A stretch of 64,000 nt of DNA from Gentiana macrophylla (taxonomy: Eukaryota > Streptophyta > Magnoliopsida > Gentianales > Gentianaceae), in contig CM047817.1 in NCBI GenBank assembly GCA_026214975.1, positions 56,354,246 to 56,418,245 of the forward strand, written 5' to 3'. The notes under the pieces are model-generated. The model was not told the origin of the DNA, ran no database searches, and was given only the letters and a program-made list of their open reading frames with translations. Positions 1-11,600 of the stretch are shown piece by piece (positions within the stretch are counted from its first letter, which is position 1; each line of letters opens with the position of its first letter). A program made the position numbers and the translations under genes.

Positions 1-98
1 AGCCGCATTGAGTTCATCCATTCCATATACCCCGACCCATCAAAATATGGGGGCCTTGCCAAGGACAAGCCCTCCGGAGGAGTCACGGTAGATGCCAT
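1..98 (-). pseudogene. gag N-terminus of a copia element (cut by window edge)
   Basis: The minus strand opens with ATG at 98-96 and reads without a stop to the window edge. It encodes about 32 residues containing ARPPYFDGSGYMEWMNSMR, the aromatic start typical of copia Gag (PP-x-F-x-G-x-x-Y-x-x-W). In this family Gag forms the cytoplasmic virus-like particle. The start lies about 420 bp inside the primer-binding site at 519-532, which is the normal gag position for a SIRE-like copia element. Only the first codons are in the window, so intactness cannot be judged. Confidence 0.8.
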
Positions 99-518
99 GG
101 AAGTAAAGCAATAAAAAGCTTTGAAAACGATGAGCTAGTCTATGTGAAATGCAATTATAATGCAAGTATGAACAATACAATTGATGTAGTGTACAAGGCA
201 AAGTCTATGATATGTATGAATTTTTTTTTAATTTTATGGAATCTCAAGAAACAGAAAGTAAACGATGTGGTGTGTGAGATTACCTAAATCAATTTATTAA
301 TATTACAGCCTCAAAAATTAAGTGATAGCGTAGGGGTGTGAAACAGTGAATCTGAATCGAAAACGAACCCTTAGGATAGTGATGAGCCGGGCTGTAGATG
401 ATCTAACTTGATCAAAAATTTATTCTGCAAAACAACTTAAGACCAAGTGTAAATCGAGGAAATAAAAATATAATCAATCAAATGAAGTGATATCAAGAAC
501 TTGATCACTAGGTGACCT
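99..518 (-). other. 5' untranslated leader of the left copia element
   Basis: This is the stretch between the primer-binding site and the gag ATG on the minus strand. It is AT-rich with no open frame of note. It should contain the packaging leader of the element, but no specific signal is recognisable. Confidence 0.6.
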
Positions 519-532
519 CGCTCTGATACCAA
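519..532 (-). other. Primer-binding site, initiator tRNA-Met
   Basis: The minus strand reads TTGGTATCAGAGCG, a match to the 3' end of plant initiator methionine tRNA and the standard primer site of copia elements. It sits directly inside the LTR end CCAACA. It fixes the orientation of the element (minus) and the LTR edge at 534. Confidence 0.92.
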
Positions 533-533
533 T

Positions 534-3500
534 TGTTGGATCGATAATGGCGCAAATAACACTCTAGAGGGGGGGTGAATAGAGTGTTAACCAAATTATA
601 AACTCTTTTCGATTAATTCAACACAAGTACTAAACAACTAAGGCGGAAGCTAACTTAGTCGGTTATTCGCTTGTGTTATAAAACCTTAGTGATCAAAACA
701 TGTTATATTACCAAAACAAGTTGGTTCACAATAATCAAACAAGATTCTAATATAAACGAGAACACAGGTGTTCGCAAAATTGTGTCGAGTAAATCAAAAC
801 AAACAACACTATAGCAGGATATAATAAATTTATGCGCAGGTGCAAGTTAATTGATCAAAAAGGTGAAATACAAGGACTAATGCAAAATATTATTGATCAA
901 GTTTATAACAAGAGCACAATTAAAACTCAATTTGCAGATTCAATTAGCAAAGCAAAAGCAACAGCTTTGTGTCCGATTGATCTAACAAATTGGTCAAGTA
1001 GATGTGAACTAAGCTCCTGTTATTTAATCAAATCAAAATGCAGACTAATATAAAAAGCAACATGACTTATAGTAACGGTTAGAAAAACGTTGCTGAAATA
1101 TCAAACACAGATACAATGATCAGGTTCAACGCAAATGCTTATTAGACATCAAAACAAATTTAGCAAATTAGCTACAGTGTATAGCAAATTAAGAATCAAA
1201 AAGCAAGTTCAGGTTTGTACAGAAATAACAAGAGATACTATCTATTACAAACTAGTTCAGGATTACAAAACCAGTAAGAACTAAATGCAGATTCAATTTA
1301 CAATTCAGGTTCAATTTCAGCCCAGAAATTACAATACAGCACCTTCAATAGATTTACAAAACAGCAGCTATTGTAATACAATAGATACAAGGATGATAAT
1401 CAAGGTGAAGCACCAAGATTATCAGTCTTGTTCTTTACACGGACTGAATACAGAGTTCAGTGTCTAAAGCTACTGACTAAACCTTCACTGTTGCAGGTTA
1501 TTCTCATATCAGATCAGTAAGGCAGATCCAGCAAGGGATATCAGCAAGTATGGCAGGTGCAGGTTCAACAAGTGCAAGAAAGGACATGATAGAGCAAATA
1601 GACAGACTTGCAAACTTAATAAAGCACACACAGGGTGTTCCAAAATTGATCAGCAATAACACAAAGGAGTATGCTTGTGATAAAAAACAGAACAAACAAG
1701 TATGAGGGAAATAAACAAGACACAGCAAAGAACAAGAACTAAGACCAGAATCTAAAGCACAAACTTCTGTCAAAGTAGTAAAATCAAGACTTAATGCCTT
1801 TTCTGAAATACCACTGATAGTTAAGAATCAATTCACTGAGCCTCACTAGGAAGATCACCTTGGCACTTCAGACCAAGTGATCCCTGAATCGACTTCTTAC
1901 AAGGGTCAAACAGAAAATGCAGAAATCAAGATTTTAATCACAAGAACAGACTCAGATAAGGGCAAAACCAGTATCCTAAGACTACTGTAATGCTAGCACA
2001 ACTACCACAGGCAATCAAAACAGTCAAATTGCAGAATTAAAAGGTGCTGAAAAACTGTGTACCTTAAACCACAGGAAAACCAGTGAATCAGCCAGAAGAA
2101 TGTGGAAGCTATTGACCAGAGATGACCTTCTGTCAATAACAAAGACCAAACTTCTAATGCAAGACCAACCAGACTGATTCTCAAGCACTCAAACAGACCC
2201 TTAACTTCTGTCTATGAAAGCAGGACCAGAAAATAGAGAAAGTTTGAAAGTAATTTGAATGTAGGATTGCTCAAGAGGTATTTTGCTCTGAGTTGTTGCA
2301 ATCCCATTCACTCTACTAGTCTATTTATAGCCTAGAGGGCATGTAAAAACCCTTAAGCAACAAGACTCTCATAAGTCAGCTCATTGACTTGAATCTCAAA
2401 AATCATTATGTACTAACTAATTAACTCAAGTGTAAAAACACTGATTTAGTACACTGATTTAACCCAAGTGCTATAACTCAGAATTGGTTCGGTTTATGTG
2501 TTTTGTTAACGCAATTCACTTTGTGCCACCCGGGTTGCCAATTAAAGCCGGTAATAGGGCTCTTTAGGCTGTGAATTTTGTTGAACCATTTAATTTGAAC
2601 CAAACGAATTACTAACACAATGGGGAGCTATTTAACACTTAAGAGAGGTCTCCTAGACTAGATTAATCCATCCCGGTTTGACCCAAAACTGAACCAAAAC
2701 TATTATACATGTAGCACATAGCACATATGAGTTCAGCTTTGAAGTCAAAATTGTTTTGACTCAGAGTTCGACAGTATCGAGCATCAAACCCTGAGGTGGT
2801 CAATTCACTGTGTAATTAAACCGATCCCACAACCAGTGAATTGACCCTAAACCCATCATACCTGAGCCAACCCAGCATTGAACTAGGATTGGAAACAGCT
2901 TTCACACTTCGAAAATTTGCACATGTGAAATGTATCTGGACTGAAAGATGGTTCTTTACATCGCCAATCGTATCACAGAGAATCGGGGTGATGAAATCCC
3001 TAAAATCTTTCCTTTTACAGCACCAATTTGCTTCGTGTCAAGGCAGATTTCTGCTCGTATCATATCTGCAACACAAATCTAGAGATTAATGCAATATACG
3101 ATTCGAAAATACAAAATAGGAAATAGAATCAGGGAGATGAAGGAACGAAATCACCATTTCTGTTGTGAATCAAGGCCATCACGTTTTACCGAAAGGAAAA
3201 CGTGTTTCCGTTGATTTGAACGAGCAATTAAGTCTTCGAATCAGCCGAGAAAGGAAGGATATCACCATTAAAGCTCCGAATCAGAGAAGGATATGGAAAT
3301 GAAACAACTTTGACGTTTATGTAACAGAAACGTGTGCAAATCGAAGAGAATCAAAGCATTGATGCTTCAAATTAATCAAATGAGGCAAGGAGATGAAACA
3401 AATTGCAGCTTTTCTGGAGTAATCAAACGATTGAGCATTCAATGGAGAAGAAAGAGGAGAAAACGGCTAGAAGAAAGGTAGAGGATTAGTTCGGCTGATG

Positions 3501-3562
3501 AAAGAGGAAAAAGAAAAGGGGATCATGTTTCCCTTTCTTTTATATTGATCCATCTGCCAACA
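534..3562 (-). repeat. 5' LTR of the left copia element (outer edge uncertain)
   Basis: The inner edge is fixed by the primer-binding site: TGTTGG begins at 534. The best outer edge is CCAACA ending at 3562, which gives a perfect 6-bp inverted end pair and an LTR of about 3.0 kb, long for copia. The partner LTR is outside the window, so the outer edge is an inference; a shorter LTR ending nearer 2.6 kb cannot be excluded. The stretch holds a minus-strand TATA box at 2321-2329. Small open frames inside are not conserved retroelement genes. Confidence 0.6.
2321..2329 (-). promoter_or_regulatory. LTR TATA box
   Basis: The minus strand reads TATAAATAG in the context GGCTATAAATAGACTAG. This is a good plant TATA box in the expected orientation for LTR-driven transcription toward the gag start at 98. 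Confidence 0.65.
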
Positions 3563-3795
3563 ATATAACAATAATTAAATAATTTTTATAATTAAAAAAA
3601 AATAATGACATGTTAATTAAATAAATTATATAATTAATTGTGCAAAAAGTATAAACAATATATTTGTCATATAAAGTAAGTCTATGATTAGTAACAAAAA
3701 AAAGGTTAAAATATGACTATTTATGAAGTAAAAACACTTATACAAAAATAATATCTATTTTATAATATTATATATAAACTATATAAAAGCTTTAA
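3563..3795. other. AT-rich spacer between two elements
   Basis: The stretch is very AT-rich with A and T runs and no open frame or repeat boundary. It separates the copia LTR from the Athila remnant. Nothing functional is seen. Confidence 0.5.
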
Positions 3796-4362
3796 ATGAG
3801 GGGAGTGTTATACTTGAAAATTAATCAACATATAACTAGAACCACAAAAATACTCAACACTTCAAGGGCAGAGTTGATATTCTATCTAGAGATGGGTGCC
3901 CCTATCAACATCGGTCTGTTGATGCATAGCCGTATTCATGAGCACGCCGTCACTTCTGAGCGAGAGTTATTACCATACGGCCCGATGCTTGATATGTTTG
4001 CTCTAGAGGCTGAGATGAAGATGCTTGTCAGCGATGATTAGGAAGATCCTGAGCCACAGCTCAGTTTGTAGTCAGTCTCGAGAGTATAGAGACAGGTTAG
4101 AGCAGAGAGGGAGCGTACTCCAGTGCTAGGAGCACCGAAGACTCAGAGTGCCTTGCTTGAGGAGCACTCGTGAGAGATTGAGAGTCTACATAGCAAGATG
4201 GATCAAATTATTGACTTCTTCGGAGTTCCGCCTACTACCCCACCACCTAGGACTGCCCCACATTGTAGAACATCCTCTTCAGCCGCCGTCGCCTCAAGTT
4301 CTGCACCACCTCCCCGGTTTGAGCCGAGAGACGACTGGGAGGGTGATACTGATGAGGACTAG
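3796..4362 (+). pseudogene. Tail of an Athila-type third ORF
   Basis: Two pieces of one decayed coding region are visible. Piece one (to 4041) contains MGAPINIGLLMHSRIHEHA, resembling the core of the putative plant transposon domain found in ORFs downstream of pol in Athila-like gypsy elements. Piece two runs from the ATG at 4198 to the stop at 4360-4362. It starts with a short helical stretch and a Pro/Ser-rich segment and ends in an acidic tail (EGDTDED). The second Athila element in this window ends its equivalent ORF in a similar acidic tail (NYDEDE). Stops at 4039, 4072 and 4171 break the frame. Upstream gag and pol are missing, so the element is 5'-truncated here. Confidence 0.6.
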
Positions 4363-5582
4363 ATTTTATTTCTTTTTATTGTTGTTTTCCATTTTTCTTG
4401 TTTTTCTTTTTCTTTTCGTGCTTAGTTGATGTAGCAGAATAATTTTAATATAATAATTTTGTCGGCTTAATTTGTTTTGGAGTTATTTATTTTCTCTTTT
4501 ACTGCCGCATTTTTGTTATACAGTTTGTTGTCACCACTATTCTTCTTGGTTTTTCTTGAGTTACTTAGCGTAGATTCTTCATGGATTATTTACATGAGCC
4601 CAATGATTTATACGACGATCCGATTCTTCATTGGTTCCGCCCTTAACCGAAGCTAAGTTCCTTTTCATTTTTCATTTCTCATCTTACACATTGGGGACAA
4701 TGTTTTGTTTAGTGGGGGGTAGAGGAACGTCACTTAGCTTCTTAGCATTATATTCCATGAATTGCGTGATTGTCTTGATTTTCTTTGATGCACGATTCAC
4801 CACTTAGACTTTGATTCCTTTCGACAGAATTTTGAAAAAATTATGATATCTTTGATCTATTCGAGTTAATTGACTTCGTCTTTGTTTTACTTTGCACGAG
4901 TAAGAAAAAGTGGCCACTTCTGAAGTAGTGGCGTATTAAGCGCATATTCTGTTTTGAGCCACCATTTTAAGCACGTATAACTCACTTCCCTTGGTGTGTA
5001 GTCGATAGCATATTGCTTTGACTATAGTTGACCCTGGCTTTATCACGAATCATGTGCCACCAACGCTTATAAAGGCAAAGGAATTTCAGATTCGGTAGTT
5101 TATCATGAGTGGGGCCGTGAGGATAGATAAATCAATGAGAGTTCACCCACCATGGAAGAGAAGTTTATTGAAATATATACATTTATAATCTCTTTGGCAA
5201 TATCTTAGTCGATGGAGCGTAAGACGCACGACTTTTGCATACACTGATAAACGTGAGCCTAAGAGTAATATATGCTCAGTTCTTGATCCGCCTTGCCAGC
5301 TTAATTAATTAACAAATACATGTTTGAGACTAGTTAGTTCAACTATAGGTTGACGTAATGTGAGATTGTCTGCATTTCTAAGCGGTTCTGAAATTTATTG
5401 CACACAGACATTGGCTCATAACTTGAATAGTGTTTAATGTGTTACTGATGGATACGAGTGGCATGATCTTGATCTTGTCTTAGTGAGGCATAGTTGTTTT
5501 TAATTAACTTGTACATTGATCAGAGTGTTGTTTTCTTTTCGCCTTTTTGCTCGGGACGATCAAAAGCTAAGTGGGGGGTAGT
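4363..5582 (+). other. 3' untranslated region and polypurine tract of the left Athila element
   Basis: This noncoding stretch precedes the 3' LTR. It ends in a polypurine tract (5567-5582, GCTAAGTGGGGGGTAGTT), the priming site for plus-strand DNA synthesis. A second similar purine tract, TTTAGTGGGGGGTAG, lies near 4708-4722 after a short CATTGGGGACAATG motif common in Athila/Tat 3' regions. No gene is seen. Confidence 0.7.
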
Positions 5583-7030
5583 TGATGACGCTCTAAATGG
5601 TACTAATAATTATACCAATATTCACCCCAAATTCTGTTCAAGAGAGGATAGATAGGTGCGTTATTCCTTAGAATATGTGTTAAACTATATGAGTGTTTCT
5701 AGGATCGTAATTCTGCATCTATGCTATTTTACTAATGTTTTGGTATTATTTTGTCTCGTTTTGTGTGTTTTATAGGATGTACCAAAACTGGAGCATTGGA
5801 GAACAGATTTGGACCAAAAAAAAGTGTATTGGGTTGAGTGATTGAAGTCCAAGAAGAAGCCTGCTGAAGAAAAAGAAGAATAGATTGCCCGGTAACCCGG
5901 AGGTTAGGCCCGGTAAACCGGCGTCTTGTGGAACACGAAATTGATTCTGCCGCATTGTCTAAGTCGGTTAAGGTTTTAGAGAGTCATAAGTCGGCCATTG
6001 TATCTATATAAGGCCGCTTCAACTGAGTATTACATACATCTTGAATAGAATTTCATATCTTATCAATTACATTATATATGTTGAAATAATGTTTTCTTGA
6101 GCTTTGAAGAGTCGTTTTTGGTTTCCTCCCTTCTTCCATCATCTCTAGCTTGAGTAGATCGAGCTAGATCTCCATTGTTGAAGGTATGAAGCATTGAACG
6201 TTCCTTTTTGTCTTCAATGTGGTAGATCTATTCGTATTTATGTGTTTTAGTTAATCTGCATGTTTAACAACCCCATAATTTACTTATTTTAATCGTACTG
6301 AGCAATGTAGATCCAGAACATAGGAAAAGCCACCCCCGGTAAACCGGCGGTCTATATCAGTTTACCGAGGCATATTTTAGAAAACCTAAACGGGGATTCA
6401 ATACAGCTACGTTGATCGACAACAATAATTAAAACGATTAATAGGTCTGGCCAATCTAGTATTTGTAATTCATAAATTAACACGAAGGACCGCTAGTGAA
6501 GTGTTAATTAGGACATAGTCTTGATGGACCCCAGTGAACGTCTTTGGTCAATGTCGGCAGCTTGTCTAGGGCCGGTTTGCGGTATGAGGTAACGCTCAAT
6601 ATCGGCGCTTCTAGTTCTTTATGCGTATGGGCTATTACGGACCAATTAAGGAGGGTAGCTTATGTGTATGATTGTCTCGCCATTGTCGGAGTAGATAGGG
6701 TTAGGAATTGCACTCGTAGCTGATAAATATGATAATAATCATTAAAAGCTCGCGATTAATCTAAGGAAATTATTTGGGGAAGTAAACATAACGATTAACT
6801 AGTCCAAGTTAGTAGATCGGTGAGGAGAGGGAGAGAATACCATGTTTGTTTTCTTTTATGTTATTGTTGGTCAATGACCGCCTATATGTTGCTTCATAAT
6901 TATTTTAGAATCGTTTATACTTATAAGTTGCATTGTCTCTGTGGGATCGACCTTGACTCGCATTTACTATACTACGATGTACCTAGTATTCTTGCTAGTA
7001 ATATCGACGTTAGTGACTTACATGCGATCA
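5583..7030 (+). repeat. 3' LTR of the left Athila-type element
   Basis: The LTR begins TGATGACG straight after the polypurine tract and ends near 7030 in GCGATCA, forming imperfect inverted ends. It contains a TATA box (6005-6013, TATATAAGG) and, near its end, the GTGGGATCGACCTTGACTC stretch typical of Athila LTR ends. The following bases are not a primer-binding site, so this is a 3' LTR. The end could also be placed 8 bp earlier. Confidence 0.75.
6005..6013 (+). promoter_or_regulatory. LTR TATA box
   Basis: TATATAAGG in the context TCTATATAAGGCCGC lies about 420 bp into the LTR, at the expected position and orientation. Confidence 0.65.
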
Positions 7031-7638
7031 ATCCTGCCACTCAATAAAGTACCCAGACTCCCGGATCTTCTCCACCAACTTGTCCATTAGCTCTAGACGA
7101 TCATCTTTGTCCAGCTCATCCATGTTCTACTCGCTCAACTCGGGGTGATTCTCGTGTCGCACAAAGATGAATCGTTCCTTCCACCGGTTGATAGAATCCT
7201 TGCATTTTGGGAGTATAAGGAATTCAGCCGACCAACCCTGCCTCCTAAAAAATGGTACCGGTAGGGGTGATCCTTTACCCCTACACGATGGTAAAAGTAC
7301 CTGAATTTCTTCACACTAAATTTCAGGTATAGCAGCCGGCACCAGATAGCAAACCCAATGATGGCCCTGATACTATTGGGGGCTAACTGGGAAAGCCCTA
7401 TCCCGTAGTGTCAGAGCACCACAAGGAATGCCAGGCAGAAAGGTAGCCCTAGACCTACCACCAAATATTATCGGTGAACCATGCAGAAACCCTCCGACGG
7501 GTTTGGCGCGAACATATGCGGCTCCGAGGGTAACCTAGGGGCATACCTACCCTTATGAATCCCGTACAACTCACATATCTCATCCAGGTCACCTTGGCCT
7601 AGGGTGGATCCAACATCTCTACTATCCGTAATAGCCAT
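7031..7638 (-). pseudogene. Antisense ORF of a Tat-type gypsy element (putative gypsy-type transposon domain)
   Basis: The minus strand starts at ATG 7638-7636 and reads 56 codons to a stop at 7468. After a frameshift the homology continues to about 7031. Recognisable segments are GLSQLAPNSIRAIIGFAIW, FSVKKFRYFYHRVG and RWKERFIFVRHENHPELSE, which fit the putative gypsy-type transposon domain (Pfam Transposase_28). In Tat-lineage elements an ORF of this class can lie antisense between pol and the 3' LTR. That fits here, because the plus-strand polypurine tract and LTR of such an element resume at 46516. The SIRE element was inserted at the start codon of this ORF. Its function in the family is unknown. 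Confidence 0.65.
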
Positions 7639-7641
7639 CTC
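7637..7641. other. Left target-site duplication of the SIRE element
   Basis: ATCTC here and ATCTT at 46124-46128 flank the element. Four of five bases agree, with one C/T change. Confidence 0.8.
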
Positions 7642-8894
7642 TGTTAGGAACATTTTATTATGTTTTGATGATGGCCATATTAGCTGTTATAGCAAGCCTG
7701 AAATAAGTTAGAATTCTCTGTATAAGTCTTTACTTAGAGTCTGACATTTGTATAAGTTGAGTCAGGCAAGCATTGTACTAGTTGGTAGGACGGAAAAGTA
7801 AAAATAGATTGTCGGCAGAGTGAAGCCTGCCAAGTACCAGCAGAGAAGCAATAAAGACATTATGGTCTGACTTATAACCAAGGAAGTCTGTGATGACTTT
7901 GGATAAGTCTAAGTTTTGTTTTAAGTAATGAAACTTAATGTTTAATTGTGGTGTACACTGATCTCACCCAAATCAAGGATCAGTGAAGTACAAGGATTCT
8001 CCTTTAACTGAAAAGAATGAAGAAAACAGTGAATCGGCAAAGTAAACTGACTTTCGGCTAAGTGAAGACAAAGTAGTGAAGGAAGATGGAAGCGGCAAAG
8101 TCAGATGGATCACTTAACCATTCAAAGAATGGCTGAGTAAACCTTACTTAGTCAGATTATTGAAATATGAAGAAGATACAGAAGATCAAGCATTAAATGC
8201 ACAATCAATAGAGGATCAATCTAGGATGGATTTTCTGATAAACGTTTGAAGAAAAATCCGATCATTGAAATCATGGAGAATATAATTAAGGGGGAATCAA
8301 GAATAAAATCAAGGATTATTCCCCTCATTAATATAGCCAACAGATGGAAATTCAAATGAAGGATAATCAAGGCTATAAATAGAAGGCATTGACAGAAAAA
8401 ATAAAAGAAGTGCAAGAACGAAAAATATGAGTAAAAACTCTGTGAAAGTGAAAAGCCTTCTATCTGTGCTAAAAAGAAATATCTAGTGATCTACTCAAAA
8501 CTGAGAGCTACAATTCGAACATCAAAGCATTGAGATTGATCAACAAGTTTGTGAATTCAATTCACATCAACCAAGCAACTGAATCAGAGCCATCTGGGAA
8601 GGAATTGTGTTTGTGATAGTTGCTTAAGGATTTGATCCCAAGAAGCAGTGGAAGAAACAGAGTCACTAAAGCTGTTGCAGTCAAGGAGTGATAGTCTTGT
8701 AGATTTTGAAGCTTGTGAAGTCAAGGACAATCGTACTATTGTATCTGTGAAAACAATAGTGAATTCCTCCAATCATCACAGGAGAAGAGTGGATTAAGAG
8801 ATTACACCACCCTGAACCACTATAAGCCTTGTGTTAATTTACTTTCAGCAATTTACTTTTCTGTATTCATTTAATTATTTATATGATATCCTAT
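7642..8894 (+). repeat. SIRE 5' LTR, first part
   Basis: This 1253-bp piece aligns from end to end with the 3' LTR (44713 onward). By eye about ten substitutions occur in the first 200 bp, roughly 5 percent. A TATA box GCTATAAATAG lies near 8371-8381. The LTR is interrupted after CCTAT (8890-8894), and the rest is found at 34424-34579. Confidence 0.93.
8890..8894. other. Left target-site duplication of the nested Athila element
   Basis: CCTAT here is repeated exactly at 34419-34423. The uninterrupted copy in the other SIRE LTR reads ATATCCTATATCTGTG, which confirms the empty site. Confidence 0.95.
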
Positions 8895-10406
8895 TGACGG
8901 ACCTTTTCTATGCTATCAATCCTTACCGGCAGTGTACCGGGTCAAATTGTAGTGATAGAGTGATGAGTCAGGTGTCGATCCTCAGGGAAAACTTGGTAAT
9001 TCACCGTGTGATTAAACACCAAGAAACTGTTATTATCTCAATCTAAGTCGCAATTTTATCATCCAACCAAACTCTAAAACTAAAAGCATAAAACTAAAAT
9101 GATATATATAAGTATAAAAATATATATATAATCATATATATATATAGATATAAGTATATATAGGTACCAAAACAATATCTAAGGAGAGAGGAGATAGATA
9201 TTATAATTATAGACTAGCCAAGAATATGTTATTGAATCATTATATCTTTTAGTGAAATTGGATGTGCTCGATCTTTATTTTAAGTTAAATCAATTATACT
9301 GAAACGGTGCACTCCTAAACTAAACAATTCATTCTCACACGAGCATCCTGAAATTGTCATATGTCCAATCATTTGTCCAAGGTCATCCTCAAGCATGGGT
9401 CACTCCGTTTTGTCATTCGCCAATTTTAAGGTATGTCAATTAAACAAACGAATTAAACGTAATAATCTCTCGAAAGTACATATTTCAATAAGAGTTTGTT
9501 TCTCCCGAAACAAATCTACCCCGGTTTAGAAATCGGATTCCGTTGTCACGTTTTCACTCGGCCAATTTTACCCTCCGGTCTTTCTATTAACGAGTTCATA
9601 ACCTAACTACGAGGCGTCAATTCATAATTAGATTATGAATTCTTTCATATCAAGTAGCTAATTCAATACGAATATAGAAAGAGATTCATTATAACCGATT
9701 TTAATCCAATTTTAGTATAGTCATCATCCATTTCCCTAAAAAGATAATACTAATCCAATTTCATATCTTGGCTAGATACTAAGTTTAGCCTAACAACATA
9801 ATAACTAAAATATAGATACTATAACAACATAAATACATTAGAAAAGTTACAGATTACAATCGAAGCTTGAGTTGTATCCTCCGAAATAGCAACTCCTTTA
9901 CATCAATGAGCCTTGATACATCTTCTAAGCATTATAACGATACTTTATACTACACGGCATTATTCCGGCAGAGTGCCGTTTCATGACTTTTATTTAACTA
10001 AAAACAACAAAACGAAACTATATATAGATATAGAAGAGAGATATATGCATTGGTACACTTCAAAATGGTTGCATTTGAGGTATTTATAGACCATATCACA
10101 AGGCGGGCGCGTGCGGACCACCACCATTAGCGTGCCGGCTACACGATATATATTCCTTGTCGAGAGATTTGTGGGCCCATTTGAGATTTTTACGCAATAT
10201 TCGGCCTTCTCCGGTGCTGCGTGCGGACATACAACATATCGATGTTTGTAAAACCCTATCTCGAGTCAGTAGACCTCAGATTGACATGATTTGATATTCG
10301 TTGGAAAGCTCTTTTGAAGGTCTACAACTTTCATCAAGGACTTTTTCTCTGAAAATGCCTCTAAGTTAGATCAAATGTCCGTTGAAGATGAGTTACGGTA
10401 GAAACA
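8895..10406 (-). repeat. Athila 3' LTR, outer part
   Basis: This 1512-bp piece matches the 5' LTR from 32598. A minus-strand TATA box (TATAAATA, about 10079-10090) is preceded on that strand by a GC-rich stretch at 10104-10140. The LTR breaks at about 10406 and resumes at 20154. Confidence 0.92.
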
Positions 10407-10760
10407 AAACAGACCTTTGGCGACACTTTCTTTGCGTCATTTTTATAAGTGTCGTAAATTTGCCGGCACAAGTTATTAATTGCCGTGAAAGTACGACATT
10501 TTTGCGACATATTATTTAATGCCACTAATTTCTGACAATTAAACGACAATCATTGTTTATGTCACCAATGTGTGGCATTATTTGTGGCAGTTTAATGTAA
10601 TGTCGTATATAATACGTCATTCTTCCGACACTCCCAAAATATGTCGGAAATTTTCTGGCAAAATCGTGGCATTTTGAACATAATGCCATCAAATGCACGA
10701 CGTTTCTCAAATTGAAACTTTTTATACATAGATAAAACGACACTAGCTATGGCGTATTTG
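10407..10760. repeat. CACTA left subterminal repeats
   Basis: Degenerate copies of GTGTCG/CGACAC and TGCCG/CGGCA occur every 15-30 bp, for example AAGTGTCGTAAATTTGCCGG. In this superfamily such arrays bind the element's DNA-binding protein. Confidence 0.75.
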
Positions 10761-11340
10761 TATTCCCCAATAAAATATAAAGCGTTTTCATGACACTATA
10801 TCAATATCTGCTATAAAATTAAAAATGATGTTATCAGAAGTAAGATAGATCGTATCGTGGTATTTCATTAAAAATTCAAACAACACACACATAAATCAAT
10901 AATATATATAGACAACCAAATGTCCTTCTTATATGCCACACAATTTGAAATGTACAGCGTGAAATGAGTAGTTGAAGCTGGCCATGTGGATCAAATAAAG
11001 GTGTATCTGGGCTAGTTTCTATTGAAAATTCAAAGATGTGAGTGTAAACGATTAGAATCGAATCAATTAATTAGCTATCGAGTCGAAAATACATATAAAA
11101 TTGTCGTACTCGAACACGGCTCGAGATCGCTCGAGCATAAAACAAAATGCTCGAATTCGGCTTGAAGTTTCAGCAATGCTCGAGTTCGACTCGATTAAGC
11201 TTATGAAAAATTTCATGCAATTAGAATCTTGAGCATCTCGTTATGCTCGAAAAAGTAAAATTTCTAATCCAATAATACTTTTTGGGGGATTCTATCGGCA
11301 CCCCATATATTTCTACTCGGCACTATTACTCCCGCACCAC
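10761..11340. other. Noncoding CACTA interior
   Basis: AT-rich sequence with a cluster of GCTCGAG-like motifs around 11110-11240. No gene is seen. Confidence 0.5.
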
Positions 11341-11600
11341 CAAAAATTACTTGAGGCACCGGTGATTTTTACAAAGGAACGTCGATGTGCGGTGTATGTA
11401 TTCGCATGTCAAAGACCACACCGGCGTTGGTGCTCCACAAGAAAACACCTGCACCAACCGTTCGCCCTTTGTAAAATTGTTAAAACTCGAAAACGTCAGT
11501 CCACGTTTTTCCACCGGCTTTTCTTGTTGCACACCAACATCAGTGCCACTGACGTTGGTGTTCAACAAGGAACGCCGGTGTCACCGACGTTTTTTTCGTC
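11341..11600. repeat. Cluster of direct and inverted GTTGGTG repeats
   Basis: Three copies of a roughly 25-bp unit are present. Direct copies lie near 11420 (CCGGCGTTGGTGCTCCACAA) and 11551 (GACGTTGGTGTTCAACAAGG), and an inverted copy between them near 11512-11545. Overlapping open frames on both strands here are by-products of this symmetry, not genes. Confidence 0.65.
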
